A program made the translations under genes and the position numbers. Of a stretch of 64,000 nt of DNA, positions 10,602-25,213 are shown piece by piece; the first letter of the stretch is position 1, and each line of letters begins with the position of its first letter. Source of the DNA: Rhynchopus sp. YZ270_cl-10 (taxonomy: Eukaryota > Euglenozoa > Diplonemea > Diplonemida > Diplonemidae); assembly GCA_964035575.1 (NCBI GenBank), contig OZ037839.1:1749220-1813219 (forward strand), given 5' to 3'. The notes under the pieces are model-generated. The model saw only the letters and a program-made list of their open reading frames with translations. It searched no databases and was not told where the DNA came from.

Positions 10602-10634
10602 GAGCATGAGGAATGAAGCTTTTGGTGCGAGGAG

Positions 10635-10800
10635 TTTTTTTTTTTTCGTATGAGTATGCAATACGTCTGGAAACGAAAGACAAGTTCTTCGGGTGCCATG
10701 AGTTTTACTGTTTCCCCTTCCCCTTGTGCTCCACCTCTCCCCCGTACTTCAGGACGCGCGTTTTTCGGGGGTTTTCGGGACTTTTGGGGTTTGAAAAAAA
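10635..10800. repeat. 3' module B
   Basis: Shared with 60440-60610: GAGTATGCAATACGTCTGGA, ATGAGTTTTACTGTTTCCCC, CTTGTGCTCCACCTCTCC and TTCGGGGGTTTTCGGGACTT. It is a diverged relative of module A (same order of the pyrimidine block, the TTCGGG run and the GGGTTT run). The tail of module B (GATCAACAAACAACAAACAA) is also seen at 29245 and 47045. Confidence 0.75.
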
Positions 10801-10844
10801 AATATATATGGGAGGCTACGTCAAATCTCAGTTAATACCAGTTA

Positions 10845-11430
10845 ATACCAGTAAATATAGTTTTTTTTCCAAGCTTGGAAAAGTAGATGTCGAGAAAAAA
10901 ATTTTCAAAAAAAACGTACCCCCCTCGCCCTGTCCAGTTTGATGTAAAAAAAAAAAAAAAAAATTTTTTTTTTTTTCGACAACTACTTTTTCAAGCCTGG
11001 AAAAAAAAAATTTTTTTTTGGGCCTGACCTTGGGTCCTTGTGCACCGAAAAATTCAAAAAACGGCAAAATTTTGATGTTTTGAGCATCTGTGGGTGAATC
11101 ATATGCACTGCTACAGTGGCCTATTATTGGGTGTTTTCCTTAGCAAATTCCTTCACAAAACTCATTTTTGATTTTGGCAAAGGCAAATTTCAGGCCAAAA
11201 AAAAGTCACCCCTGGTAGTAGGTCCTTGGGTGTCCAAACATGCCAAAAACACAAAAAAAATGATGTTTTGGCCTTCTGTGGGCACCTAAAACGCACTTCT
11301 CTGCCCAAAAAACGAATCATTCACATTTCAGAGGTCCTGCATGAAAATGCCCATCTGAGCCCAAATTTTCGGTTTTTTTTCAACATTTCTTCAACACAGG
11401 CCCCGCCAGGTGGTCCGAGGGTCCAAAAAA
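10845..11430. repeat. Composite repeat, unit 1 (partial R3, then R1 and R2)
   Basis: R1 (about 10970-11195) runs from TCGACAACTACTTTTTCAAG to GGCAAATTTCAGGCC. R2 (about 11196-11430) runs from AAGTCACCCCTGGTAGTAGG to CCGCCAGGTGGTCCGAGGG. R1 recurs at 14591-14850 and 25370-25627, and R2 at 23131-23355. Long A and T runs make exact edges uncertain. No protein-coding capacity is seen. Confidence 0.85.
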
Positions 11431-11577
11431 AAAAATTTTTTTTTTTTCGACCAAAAATTTTTTTTCGACATCTACTTTTTCAAGCCTGGAAAAAGAACTG
11501 GTATTTTCCTACACTGGTTTTTACTCTATGACGTACCCCTACCGGTATTTTCCCAGGCTTGGAAAAGTAGATGTCGA
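11431..11577. repeat. Composite repeat, unit 2, R3 part
   Basis: R3 contains an inverted pair, CGACATCTACTTTTTCAAGC and GCTTGGAAAAGTAGATGTCG, around CCTACACTGGTTTTTACTCT. The same R3 at 25214-25370 continues directly into R1. Here it stops at GATGTCGA and resumes as R1 only at 14591, because a CACTA-like element lies between. Confidence 0.85.
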
Positions 11578-11599
11578 CACGGTGGCCCATTCCTACCCT

Positions 11600-11722
11600 T
11601 AGGGTAGGGTCCGCGGGGGGTACCCCATGGGGTACCCCCCAGACTACCCCATGGGGTACCCCCCAGACTACCCCCGGGGGTACCCCATGGGGTACCCCGC
11701 GCGGACCCTGACTGGCACTGGG
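11600..11722. repeat. Subterminal GGGGTACCCC palindrome array, left
   Basis: Repeated units such as CCCCATGGGGTACCCCCCAG and GGGTCCGCG near the left end of the CACTA-like element. The same words recur at its right end (14316-14575) and in a fragment at 28705-28820. Confidence 0.85.
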
Positions 11723-12064
11723 GGTACACAGGTACACAGGTACACAGGTACACAGGTACACAGGTACACAGGTACACAGGTACACAGGTACACAGGTACA
11801 CAGGTACACAGGTACACAGGTACACAGGTACACAGGTACACAGGTACACAGGTACACAGGTACACAGGTACACAGGTACACAGGTACACAGGTACACAGG
11901 TACACAGGTACACAGGTACACAGGTACACAGGTACACAGGTACACAGGTACACAGGTACACAGGTACACAGGTACACAGGTACACAGGTACACAGGTACA
12001 CAGGTACACAGGTACACAGGTACACAGGTACACAGGTACACAGGTACACAGGTACACAGGTACA
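11723..12064. repeat. (GGTACACA)n 8-bp microsatellite
   Basis: About 42 copies of GGTACACA. Its flanks are themselves inverted (CGCGCGGACCCTGACTGGCA on the left; TGCCAGAGTCAAGGGTCCGCG on the right, with small differences), so the repeat sits in the loop of an inverted repeat. The same 8-mer occurs in the opposite orientation at 37747-37855. Confidence 0.95.
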
Positions 12065-14315
12065 GCCAGAGTGCCAGAGTCAAGGGTCCGCGCGGGGTCC
12101 GCCCCCCGATGACATAACGAAGTATCGCTTGAAAATACCGTTCAATATATGTTGCTTGGTGTGCATGAAGAAGGACACACAAGGTATATCAAACGATAAA
12201 TCAATCAGATAAACGTTACATCATCGGAAAATTGTTGGCACCGCCCCCCTGTCTTCGTATTTATTACCCCGTCGACAGGCCAAACAGCGTTGGGCTCAGA
12301 AGAAGCAGTGCAAGACAGTCACTGGGGATCAACATGAGAACCAACTCCCAACAACACAGGCTACCGAAGTAGCAGGTGGGGTGTTGCGGGTGTTTGGGGT
12401 GAGAAAATCGATTTTGGTAAGTTGCAGCAGAACATTCTTAAGTTCGCACTAGTCGAGAGAGGCTACCCGCTGCAGTGAAGCAGTGCACCCATTTAAGGGT
12501 GGAGAAGCGTGACACGCACATACAAGTATGTACGTTACTTCAACAAAGGCTGAATTCTGGTAATTCTAAGGGATGTGAATTCAGCCACCACGCAGGTAGT
12601 GTTTTAAGGTTCCTCGCTTTGTGCTGCACAGCGGACTCATGACACAAAGGAGTTGCCCCCGCTCTCTTTCGCGCAAACTTAAGAAAATTCTGAAGTAACT
12701 ACAACCTGGCGTGCGGGTACAGATGCATTGCTTTGTTCTTTCCTCAAAGTCATTTCTGATCTCTCGGGTCTGTACTACCGTCAGTGTTTAGATAAGCATC
12801 CACTTGACTCGTTCTAACAACCGTTGAAATCTAGAACAAAACAATACACTGCCCCTTCTCACACCAAGCCGCCATGCTTCAAGAGCATGCCCTGGGCAAA
12901 AAATACTGTGACAAAAATTGGTTTTCTGGGGGAACGCGATATTTTCTTGTGCCTACTGTAGTCCTCCGCAAGAGCAGAGGACAGACTTTCCGGATCCCGA
13001 AGTCGAATTTTTTGCACTAGCTATGCTCCCTGGGTTAATGGCTATAGCAGTGACTGACTAAGAGTTTCATAATAATTGGGGCGGTCTATGGGGTGGGTTA
13101 ATGGAAAAATTGGTTTAAAAACCCAACTTTTGCGGTCCCCACCCGGTTTGCAATAATTGCACCAGCTCTATCGGCACTGTTTCGCTGTCACGATGAAGGG
13201 TCGTCGGTTCGGGTACCTGTTGAGAGAAATTGAGTGCAAAAGTAGAGACTACAACAAAAAAAATCAAACAAACAAACAAGAAGCCGCTCCGTACCTCTTC
13301 CATGCAAAAAAGAAAGTAAAAGACTGCCCTTCCTCAGTCCGGAAGTAGCACCTCATCCGGTTCCCTGACGTAAAAGAGTTGTAGAGGTTACGAGATGCCA
13401 TGATAAAAAAGTAAAAGTGACAATTTTGACAATAAAAATATGCTTCGATTTACATCCGAGCGGGACAAAGGCGAAAAGGGGGAGCGGGGGTGTAAAAACC
13501 GGGGCTTAAAAACATACCTTGCAGCACTCGCTCGGCCTACTCTCCAGGTACGAGAACATCACTGCACGAACAATCCCACTGATACTGATACCTGCATTCT
13601 ATTTGTTGCCACATGGTAAAAATGACCAAAACTTCGACCAATTTTTTTTTTCTTCACAATTTGCTCATTGAGGCTTTGTATTTTTTGGGCCATTTATGAC
13701 CTACCACGCCCGATTTTGGGCGAGAAGAAAAAAAAATTTGGGTCAAAAATCGACGCGTCTTTGGTAAAATCACGACTTTTCGGGCGCGAAACTACGTTTT
13801 AGACCCCCACAGATGCTCAAAAGTGCCAAATTTTGCTTTTAATGGCCTCAAAGGATCACGGGAGCACCCCTCGTAATTACGAGGGCTCCCCACGCCGTGA
13901 CGTCGTCATTGCGCGCGTAATTTCCGACGTATGCGGGCGTGGTTGGTCATAAAATGGCCCAAAAACCCCAAACAAAACCTCAGATTGACCAAATCGAGGA
14001 AAAATTGTCAAGTCGAAATTTCAGCCAAAATACGGTCATTTTGGTTATACCCCGCGGTGTATGCAGTAGCTAGAACACGTACACAGCTAAGTTCCTAAGC
14101 GATTTCCTTCACATTTTTCATGAAAAATTGGTCAAAAATCGACTTGTCTTTGGTAAAAAAACCACGAAAAATCGGCTGCGCAAAACCACGTTTTAGACCC
14201 CCACAGATGCTCAAAAGTGCCAATTTTTGCTTTTAATGGCCTCAAATCGTCGAAATTAGGCCTATATAGGGCAAAAAAAAATTTTTGAGAGTCCCTTTCC
14301 CTGGGAGGCAATAGC
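12065..14315. other. Interior of the CACTA-like element
   Basis: No gene is supported. Two related segments at 13741-13860 and 14132-14258 share TTTTAGACCCCCACAGATGC, TCAAAAGTGCCAA and TTTTGCTTTTAATGGCCTCA. The remainder shows no recognisable transposase or RNA gene. Confidence 0.6.
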
Positions 14316-14575
14316 CACCGGGTGTGCAGGGGGTACCCCGGGGGGTACCCCTCAGGGGTACCCCATGGGGTACCCCCGCGGACCCTGGGGGGTACCCCTC
14401 GGGGTACCCCAAACCCCCCAAAGGGTACCCCGCGCGGACCCTACCCAACCCTGTGGGGTACCCCCTGGGGTAGCCCACGCGAGGGGGTACCCCCCGCGGA
14501 CCCTACCCTGTGTGGTACCCTACCCTGCGGGGTACCCCTTTTGGGGGTACCCCCGGGGGTACCCCCAAAAGGGTC
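14316..14575. repeat. Subterminal GGGGTACCCC palindrome array, right
   Basis: Dense GGGGTACCCC-type words alternating with GCGGACCCT, mirroring the left array. Open frames rich in G, Y, P and T here are artefacts of the repeat. Confidence 0.85.
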
Positions 14576-14590
14576 CGCTGGGCCACCGTG

Positions 14591-14850
14591 GAGAAAAAAA
14601 TTTCAAAAAAAAAAAAAATTTTTTTTTTTTTTCGACAACTACTTTTTCAAGCCTGGAAAAAAAATTTTTTTTTTTGGGCCTGACCTTGGGTCCTTGTGCA
14701 CCGAAAAATTCAAAAAACGGCAAAATTTTGATGTTTTGAGCATCTGTGGGTGAATCATATGCACTGCTACAGTGGCCTATTATTGGGTGTTTTCCTTAGC
14801 AAATTCCTTCACAAAACTCATTTTTGATTTTGGCAAAGGCAAATTTCAGG
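14591..14850. repeat. Composite repeat, unit 2, R1 part
   Basis: Matches R1 of unit 1, ending GGCAAATTTCAGGCC. In unit 1 this end runs directly into R2. Here it is followed by 18S rRNA sequence, and R2 reappears only at 23131. Confidence 0.9.
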
Positions 14851-15598
14851 CCTATCAATGAGTATCGATTGGTGGACAAGTCTGGTGCCAGCACCCGCGG
14901 TAATTCCAGCACCAATAGCGTATATTAATGCTGCTGCTGTTAAAAAGCTCGTAGTTGGATCCAGAGCTCAGGTTGTAAGGTGCCACGGTTTTTCGTGATG
15001 GCGTAATGTCATAGCGTTGGCTGTGGGTCAAACATCTTACATCAAGACCTGTGCTCTATCAACGATGGTAATGGCACCCTGTGAGTAGGTTCCTTCATTG
15101 GTGCCGAAAGCGTCTACGCGTATACCATGCGCACACGGGTCGACCATCGATGTTACTGTGAACAAACCAGCGTGCCCAATGCAGGCGTAAGCCTTGAATG
15201 GTAAAGCATGGAATAACAAGGGATCGATTCTCTCAGATCACTTTGTTGGTTTACTGCCTGGGAAGGAGTAATTCGGACTGTCGGACTCTTCTTAATTCTT
15301 CGGAATTATGCAAGACCACTGTCCAGCGGGATCAATAGGGACTGCCGGGGTCGTACGTACTCCCACGTCAGAGGTGAAATTCTTAGATCGCGGGAAGACG
15401 AACTTCTGCGAAAGCATTCGACAAGAATGTCTTCATTAATCAAGAACGAGAGTGTGGGGATCGAAGATGATCAGATACCGTCGTAGTCCACGACTGTAAA
15501 CGATGCCGTCTCAGGATCGAAGGGCGCTCTATTATGGCCCCTACGGCACTACCCTTGAAACGAGAAATCAAAGATTATGGGTTCAGGGGGGAGTACAT

Positions 15599-15631
<33 letters not shown>

Positions 15632-15675
15632 TGACACCACCAGGCGTGGAGTATGCGGCTTAATTTGACTCAACA
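14851..15675 (+). rRNA. 18S rRNA fragment, central part (broken gene)
   Basis: Begins within the region before the universal 530 loop (GTGCCAGCACCCGCGGTAAT). It runs through AGCGTATATTAATGCTGCTG, TCAGAGGTGAAATTCTTAGA, GAACGAGAGTGTGGGGATCG and AACTTAAAGGAATTGACGGA to TTTGACTCAACA, where a transposon interrupts it. The first several hundred bases of an 18S gene are absent; their place is taken by the R1 repeat. With the 3' part at 22368-23023, roughly 1.47 kb of 18S is present. It is presumably not functional. Confidence 0.93.
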
Positions 15676-16291
15676 TAGGGGGTACCGTGGTCAGTATATT
15701 AGCTGTCCGAAAAATTAATAAATAAATAAAAAATGCTCTATGTGCTCAGAAACGGCACAGGGGTCCCCCAGAAAACATTTTCTGTACAACACGTCACGCC
15801 CCGCACTGGATTAGTGCCTTTTTTTGGGCCTAAAATTCAAAAATGCAAAAATGACTTTGTACAAGGGCGTTTTTTACGTGTTTTTTCATGATTTTTCAAA
15901 GTCGCCAAAAATCATGTAAAATACTGCTTCCCACCCAACATTCTCTCCACAACATCGTTCTGACACCCATAGGTCCAAAAAAAAACAGGTTTTTATATAT
16001 TTTTTTCAACAACTGGTGTATAATAAAATTCCACCAAAGTCCACTATCCCACCTCACCCACAGGCAAATATCTTAACTATGTGTACCTGTGTGAATTGAT
16101 TCTGAGTGATAATGCAGCAACCGCTGGGTAGTTCTATGGGGTAAAACGCCACCTGGGGTCACAAGGCCCAGGCTCCTACCTTTCCAGGTAGGGGAGCTGT
16201 TGAGTGACCCATCGGACAATCGTTTGAAGGGTCTTGGAGGTTATGGTGTCGGGGGTGTCACTGTTCGTTTGTGTGGACATTTGAGAAGTGT
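15676..16291. other. Left end of the 18S-inserted element
   Basis: AT-rich, with several A and T runs; no gene seen. A degenerate match to the 122-bp satellite appears near 16097-16135 (TGATTCTGAGTGATAATGC, then CCGCTGGGTAGTTC). Confidence 0.6.
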
Positions 16292-17125
16292 TTGTGCAAT
16301 TGGTCCCGTACCAAGGTTTCTTGTTGGATGTGATTTGTGCTGAAATGGATGGATTCTGAGGGTAAATGCTGCAAGCGCTAGGTATTCCGTGGCACAAATA
16401 AATTGACATGTGTTTGTGGAATTGGTCCCGTACCAAGGTGTCTTCTTGGATGTGATTTGTGCTGAAATGGATGCATTATGAGGGTAAATGCTGCAAGCGC
16501 TAGGTATTCCGTGGCACAAATAAATTGACATGTGTTTGTGGAATTGGTCCCGTACCAAGGTTTCTTGTTGGGTGTGATTTGTGCTGAAATGGATGGATTC
16601 TGAGGGTAAATGCGGCAAGCGCTAGGTATTCCGTGGTGCAAATAAATTGACATGTGTTTGCGGAATTGGTCCCGTACCAAAGTGTCTTCTTGGATGTGAT
16701 TTGTGCTGAAATGGATGCATTCTGAGGGTAAATGCTGCAAGCGCTAGGTATTCCGTGGCACAAATAAATTGATATGTGTTTGTGGAATTGGTCCCGTACC
16801 AAGGTTTCTTGTTGGATGTGATTTGTGCTGAAATGGATGGATTCTGAGGGTAAATGCTGCAAGCGCTAGGTATTCCGTGGCACAAATAAATTGACATGTG
16901 TTTGTGGAATTGGTCCCGTACCAAGGTGTCTTCTTGGATGTGATTTGTGCTGAAATGGATGCATTCTGAGGGTAAATGCTGCAAGCGCTAGGTATTCCGT
17001 GGCACAAATAAATTGACATGTGTTTGCGGAATTGGTCCCGTACCAATGTTTTTTGTTGGGTGTGATTTGTGCTGAAATGGATGCATTATGAGGGTAAATG
17101 CTGCAAGCGCTAGGTATTCCGTGGC
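16292..17125. repeat. 122-bp tandem satellite with alternating subtypes
   Basis: Seven units, with the word AGGTATTCCGTGG recurring at a fixed 122-bp spacing (16380 to 17112). Units alternate between two forms, one with AGGTTTCTTGTTGG and GGATGGATTCTGAG, the other with GGTGTCTTCTTGG and GGATGCATT. The array is therefore partly a 244-bp dimeric higher-order repeat. The last unit runs into the coding region that follows. Confidence 0.93.
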
Positions 17126-17439
17126 CCGACACGCCAACGTCGTCACCCCGTTCCGCGCTCTGACGGACCCAGCGGTTGTGGCTGTGATGGAGTTTGTCGC
17201 GTCCGATCTCTTTCTGGTGTGTGCGAAGATGCTGCGCCCAACTGCGAGCAGTTCGATGGGCTTAGAGCGTGCAGTAGAGATTGTGTGCCAGAGGAAGCTG
17301 AATCTCGGTGACGACGTGCATCTGTCTTGTGACAAGAAGATGCTGTTGAAGCGCTTTGCGCTCGTGAATTGGTGTCAGGCTGTTGTGACGCGCGATCGAA
17401 GAGAAGTGCAGGAAGTCGGCCACTTTTCCGCAAGATGTT
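17088..17439 (+). other. Probable N-terminal coding part of the OTU-domain gene (other frame)
   Basis: An open frame with an ATG at 17088 inside the last satellite unit and further in-frame ATGs (e.g. MEFVASDLFLVCAKMLRP). It gives a credible globular sequence up to about 17420. The long frame from 17440 has no ATG until about 17980, yet its sequence from 17420 on looks protein-like. The coding sense thus appears to change frame once near 17420. This may be decay, a sequencing error or programmed frameshifting; the sequence alone cannot decide. Confidence 0.5.
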
Positions 17440-21090
<3,651 letters not shown>

Positions 21091-22367
21091 CTAGGTTTCA
21101 ACCCCCTGGTTTGATTAAGATAGGGGAAGGGCTGGGGTTGGGGTTTGATTGGGTTGTATTTTGCATCATTGAGGGTTGGGTTGGTTTGTTTTTGTTATCG
21201 TTAGGATTTATGTTATGTTCAGTTTCTTTCTTCTTGCTTGAACCATGGTTATTGACTAAACGAAGATACCCAAATCCCCAGGTTTATTTTTCACCCTTTT
21301 CCATTTTCCTGGCCCTCCCTTTCCATCCAACCCCACCCCCGACTGACTCTCACAAGTGACCCCAGATTCTGTTCCAGATGTGATGTTTCGATGTGTTTTC
21401 AGTACCATTGTATTGTGCTAATTGGTCGCCGCCTGAAGTATCCGTAATTGAATTAGTTCTGTATTCTGTGATCAGTCTTATGAGTGTATGCTGCATGCGA
21501 CAATTGAAAGATCTGAAACAACATTGTATTGTGCTAATTGGTGGCCACCCGAAGTTTCCGTAATTGAACTAGTTATGAAATCTGTTGTCAGTGTTATGGG
21601 TGGCATGCTGCATGCTCTGCCGACAATTGAACGCTTGAAACAATATTCGGTAGATTCTCAGAATTCGGATTTTTGCTGAGGTGGCGGACCACTGTCCGCG
21701 ATAGCAAGGCTTCGCGCTAACTTTCAGGGAAAAAAATTGAATAATTGACATGTGGTGTTCGAGGCGAAGTCGATATTGACAGGGCGCTGACAAGTCGTGG
21801 ACCGATTTCCGAAAGCACCAACATAGCGAAAAAAATAAAAATCAAAAAAAAAAAAAAATATTTTTCCAGGTCGTGGGCTGGACCTAAAACTGCATCCGGG
21901 GGTCCTTTCGTGGCACTTCCTCCAGAAACCCTGTGAAGGTCTTGGCCTGAGGGTACAAAGTGCTGGGATGGCTAACCCCGGGAAATGAAGGTGGTCACAC
22001 ACTGTGGAGGTACACACCCGATCCCTAATGAGTCAACACTACACCTAGGTGCCGGCCTATTACTCGTCTAGTAGGCAAGGGGGAAGTACAGACACCACCG
22101 CAGCCAGGACACCTCCCTGAGGCTCTTTACAATGATGAGAATAGTAACCAAAACCCCACACCAAGTGTGACTCTCACTCACACCGCTGGCGGGCACACTT
22201 CGGCACGTGCCTGTGAGGGCTGCCCTGATTGATCTTCCCAGTAACTAGCGAATGCTGCCTGAGTATAAAAAAAAAAATATTTTTTTTTGAAAAAAAACGG
22301 CCCAAAACGACAAATTAGTTTTTAGGACAAAAATTTCCTCACAAATCGTTAAGCATGGAACCCCCTA
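21091..22367. other. Right end of the 18S-inserted element
   Basis: Non-coding. It includes an imperfect tandem duplication at about 21405-21645, with units of about 117 bp sharing CATTGTATTGTGCTAATTGG and TCCGTAATTGAA. A-rich and T-rich tracts follow near 21840 and 22265, then the right TIR. No RNA gene is recognised. Confidence 0.65.
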
Positions 22368-23023
22368 CTCAACACGGGGAATTTTACTAGGTCAGGACAA
22401 TGTAAGGATTGACAGATTGAGAGCTCTTTCTCGATCCATTGTGTGGTGGTGCATGGCCGCTCCTGGTTGGTGGAGTGATTTGTCTGGTTGATTCCGTTAA
22501 CGAACGAGATCTCGACCCTTAAATAGGTGAGCCCGTTGTCCTTTTAGGCAATGCGGTCTTCGGACCAAATTGAAACAGGGAATCCACTTCTTAAGGGGAC
22601 TGCGTGCGTTTTTTAGCACGCGGAAGAGCGAGCCAATAGCAGGTCTGTGATGCTCCTAAATGTCCTAGGCTGCACGCGCACTACACTGACGCATTCAACG
22701 AGTCTGATTGCCTTACGGCAACCTATCTTGAAGAGGACGGGAAATCTTTTGAACTTGCGTCGTGATGAGGATCGATGATTGCAATTATTCTCCTTGAATG
22801 AGGAATGCCTAGTAGGCGCAAGTCATCAGCTTGCACTGATTACGTCCCTGCCATTTGTACACACCGCCCGTCGTTGCTACCGATTGGCTGTAGGATAGAG
22901 TTTGGGGGAGGTTGTTTTTTCCGGATTCCGGTTTAGACGTTCCAAATCCAAGCAATATTTTTCAGCTAGAGGAAGCAAAAGTCGTAACAAGGTTGCTGTA
23001 GGTGAACCTGCAGCAGGATCATT
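22368..23023 (+). rRNA. 18S rRNA fragment, 3' part (broken gene)
   Basis: Resumes at CTCAACACGGGG and continues through AGAGCTCTTTCTCGATCCAT, GTGGTGGTGCATGGCCGC, TTGTACACACCGCCCGTCG and AAGTCGTAACAAGG to the 3' end CTGCAGCAGGATCATT. The terminal CTGTAGGTGAACCTGCAGC is the Euglenozoa-type form. It is in the same orientation as the central fragment, with the 7-bp CTCAACA duplicated at the break. Confidence 0.93.
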
Positions 23024-23130
23024 CCCAAAGTCGGCTCTGTGTTTACACAGACTGATAATGGTCATTAGTAAGGCAAAGAATTTTCCCAAAGCTCCGAGCT
23101 TTTGGCGTCCCTGTTAGTAGCGCTGTCTAC
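23024..23130 (+). other. Start of ITS1-like spacer
   Basis: About 107 bases after the 18S end with no match elsewhere in the window, then an abrupt join to R2 (AAAAAAAAGTCACCCCTGG). No 5.8S sequence follows, so the rDNA copy is cut here. Confidence 0.6.
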
Positions 23131-23355
23131 CAAAAAAAAGTCACCCCTGGTAGTAGGTCCTTGGGTGTCCAAACATGCCAAAAACACAAAAAAATTGATG
23201 TTTTGGCCTTCTGTGGGCACCTAAAACGCACTTCTCTGCCCAAAAAATGAATCATTCACATTTCAGAGGTCCTGCATGAAAATGCCCATTTGAGCCCAAA
23301 TTTTCGGTTTTTTTTCAACATTTCTTCAACACAGGCCCCGCCAGGTGGTCCGAGG
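23131..23355. repeat. Composite repeat, unit 2, R2 part
   Basis: Nearly identical to 11196-11430, from AAAAAAGTCACCCCTGGTAG to CCGCCAGGTGGTCCGAGG. Together with 11431-11577 and 14591-14850 it completes a second composite unit split by two insertions. Confidence 0.9.
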
Positions 23356-25213
23356 CAGACTTTTATATAGGGGGTCAGAACTGAGGGCAATCCTCAGTTA
23401 TTGAAAAAAAAAAAAAAAAATCCCCTTTTCGGACCTTAAAAAAAAATTTTTTTTTTTGGCGTTTTACTGGCTTAGAACACGACTCGTGACCACCGGTGAA
23501 AATCTTGGGCAGTAAGCCCGGGAAAACCCGGGCTTAATTAATTTTTCGCAGAGCAAGCCCGGTTCGAAGCTTGGGTTTTCCCCGGGTTTTAACTTTTCTG
23601 GGCTGGGCTGCCCCACCCCACTCCGGGGGTGTAGCCTCAGGGTGCAGCCCGGGGTAGTCAGTCGCCGAAATGAAGCTCTGTTGACAGAAAACAACGAAGT
23701 CAGTAAAGAAAACACACACGTATACTCAAGGGTTACCCATCCCCGTCACAGCCAGAACGCGACTCAATTGGTCAAACGCCGAAGGAAAAGGAAGCATGCA
23801 TCATGGCGAAATTATAAAAGTAGCGTACCGTGCGCCTGCGGCACAAGATTGCAACCCACCCTTCCCTGACATAGTTTGGCTGTAAAAATGTGCGATTATG
23901 AGCGCATTTTTTTGAAATGTTGCGTACCGTGGCTTCGCTAGGAACCTTTGGGTGCCATGACCGCCCTTTCTTTGTTATAAATGAACTGGCTACTTACAAT
24001 TCGTGTACCACGTGCGTCTGGTGCACGAATTGCTATCAATTGGGTTTACAGCCAAGGGGGTTCAAGGCACACCACAACTGGCCCCAGCCGAAAAAACAAC
24101 TTTGATTTTGGGTGGGTGGGTGAGAAAAAATGAATCCTCAGTTTTTGCCCCTGTTTGTTCAGGAAAAAATTCCTATATAAAACCCTGGTCCGAGGGTCCA
24201 AAACAGGGGTGGGCGGGCACCCTGGGGTTTTTTCCATTTTTTTGGATCGGGCACCCAGGTTTTTTCTAAGGATTTTTACAGGCAATTTTTGGATTTTTCT
24301 GAGAACACGCTGCCCCCTGCCGAAATATGTTCTCGGTTTTCCCTTTTCGGGGGTTTTTTTTTGGCCTTTTTCGGGTTTTCCGAGCTTTTACCCTCACTGT
24401 CACGGGGTCATTTTGAAAAAAATGGGCAAGTTCTTGGCTGATACACGTTTTGGTCATTACCACCAGCGAGTTGCTTAGCGGGGTTAAATTGAACTATGAT
24501 TCTGGACCCACTGTAACGTGAACCGCCCCCTCGAAATTCAAGAAGGGGTCCTAAACCCGGGCGCGCTACGCGCTACGTGCACCCCGAATGTTCGGGATGA
24601 ATATAAAACGGCGCCGCAGGCGAAAAAAAATTAGGGTACAGTATAAAAAATGCAGCTTTTATACCACAAAGCCACTCAGCGAATCCTTTTTTGCAGAGCA
24701 AAAAAGGGAAAATGGCGCCGCAGGCAAATTTTTTTTAAAGGTGCAGACCTGGGAGGCGCTGAATTATTTTTCTTTTTCGTTCCTCAGTGCCGTCAGGGCC
24801 TGCCCAAGTGCGCCAACGCAATGCACTTTGCTACCACCGTGGTGGCGAGCACTTGCAGCACTGCAAGAAGAAGGTTCCCTCGACGTTTGCAGTCACACGC
24901 ACCATACTGTATTATTATTTATTCTGTTGTGCGGGAGGTGAAAGGGACGAGACCGAAGGAAGCGGGGTGGAGACTTTTTTTGTTCATTATGGCTTGGTAC
25001 CGCACTCCCGGGCAGAGTGCGAGTTATTCTCAGCCACACGGGGCCCGGCCCGACCCCCCAGACTTTTTCCCCTAAGAAAAACCCTTAGAAAAATAAATTT
25101 TCCCCGTATAAAATCCTTAGAAAAAATAATTTTTCCCCCGTGTAAAATCCTTAGAAAAAATAAAATAAAATCAAAATCGGGCCCCGGGCACCCACTTTAG
25201 GCCCAGGCCTGGT
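23356..25213. other. Repeat mosaic without genes
   Basis: Contains a small inverted pair (GAACTGAGGGCAATCCTCAGT), CCCGGG-rich hairpins near 23515-23590, and a pair of GGCGCCGCAGGC words at 24610 and 24713. The segment around that pair (about 24596-24745) resembles the inside of the TIR element at 54003-54578. No gene is supported. Confidence 0.55.

Larger units (their letters stand above)
11578..14590. mobile_element. CACTA-like (EnSpm-type) non-autonomous DNA transposon
   Basis: The element is 3013 bp. It starts CACGGTGGCCCA and ends with the exact complement TGGGCCACCGTG, giving a perfect 12-bp terminal inverted repeat. It is flanked by a 2-bp duplication GA (11576-11577 and 14591-14592). 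The uninterrupted sequence survives at 25360-25375, where GATGTCGA runs straight into GAAAAAAA. Termini beginning CAC and 2-3 bp duplications are hallmarks of the CACTA/EnSpm superfamily. Both ends hold arrays of GGGGTACCCC-type palindromes, comparable to CACTA subterminal repeats. No transposase-like frame is present, so it is presumably mobilised in trans. Age: both TIRs are identical, suggesting it is not very old. Confidence 0.75.

Noticed and set aside
9149-10661. Minus-strand proline/cysteine- and leucine-rich frames of more than 450 residues opposite the gene at 8046
   Set aside because: They are antisense readings of the 48-bp minisatellite; the + strand frame has UBL, LRR and HMG domains and the family start.
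11480-12182. Frames encoding YLCTCVPV or TGTQVHRY repeats
   Set aside because: Artefacts of the 8-bp GGTACACA microsatellite.
16176-17335. Array of overlapping minus-strand frames of 100-125 residues; CRISPR-like regular spacing
   Set aside because: These are successive units of a 122-bp satellite without unique spacers, so neither a gene family nor a CRISPR array.
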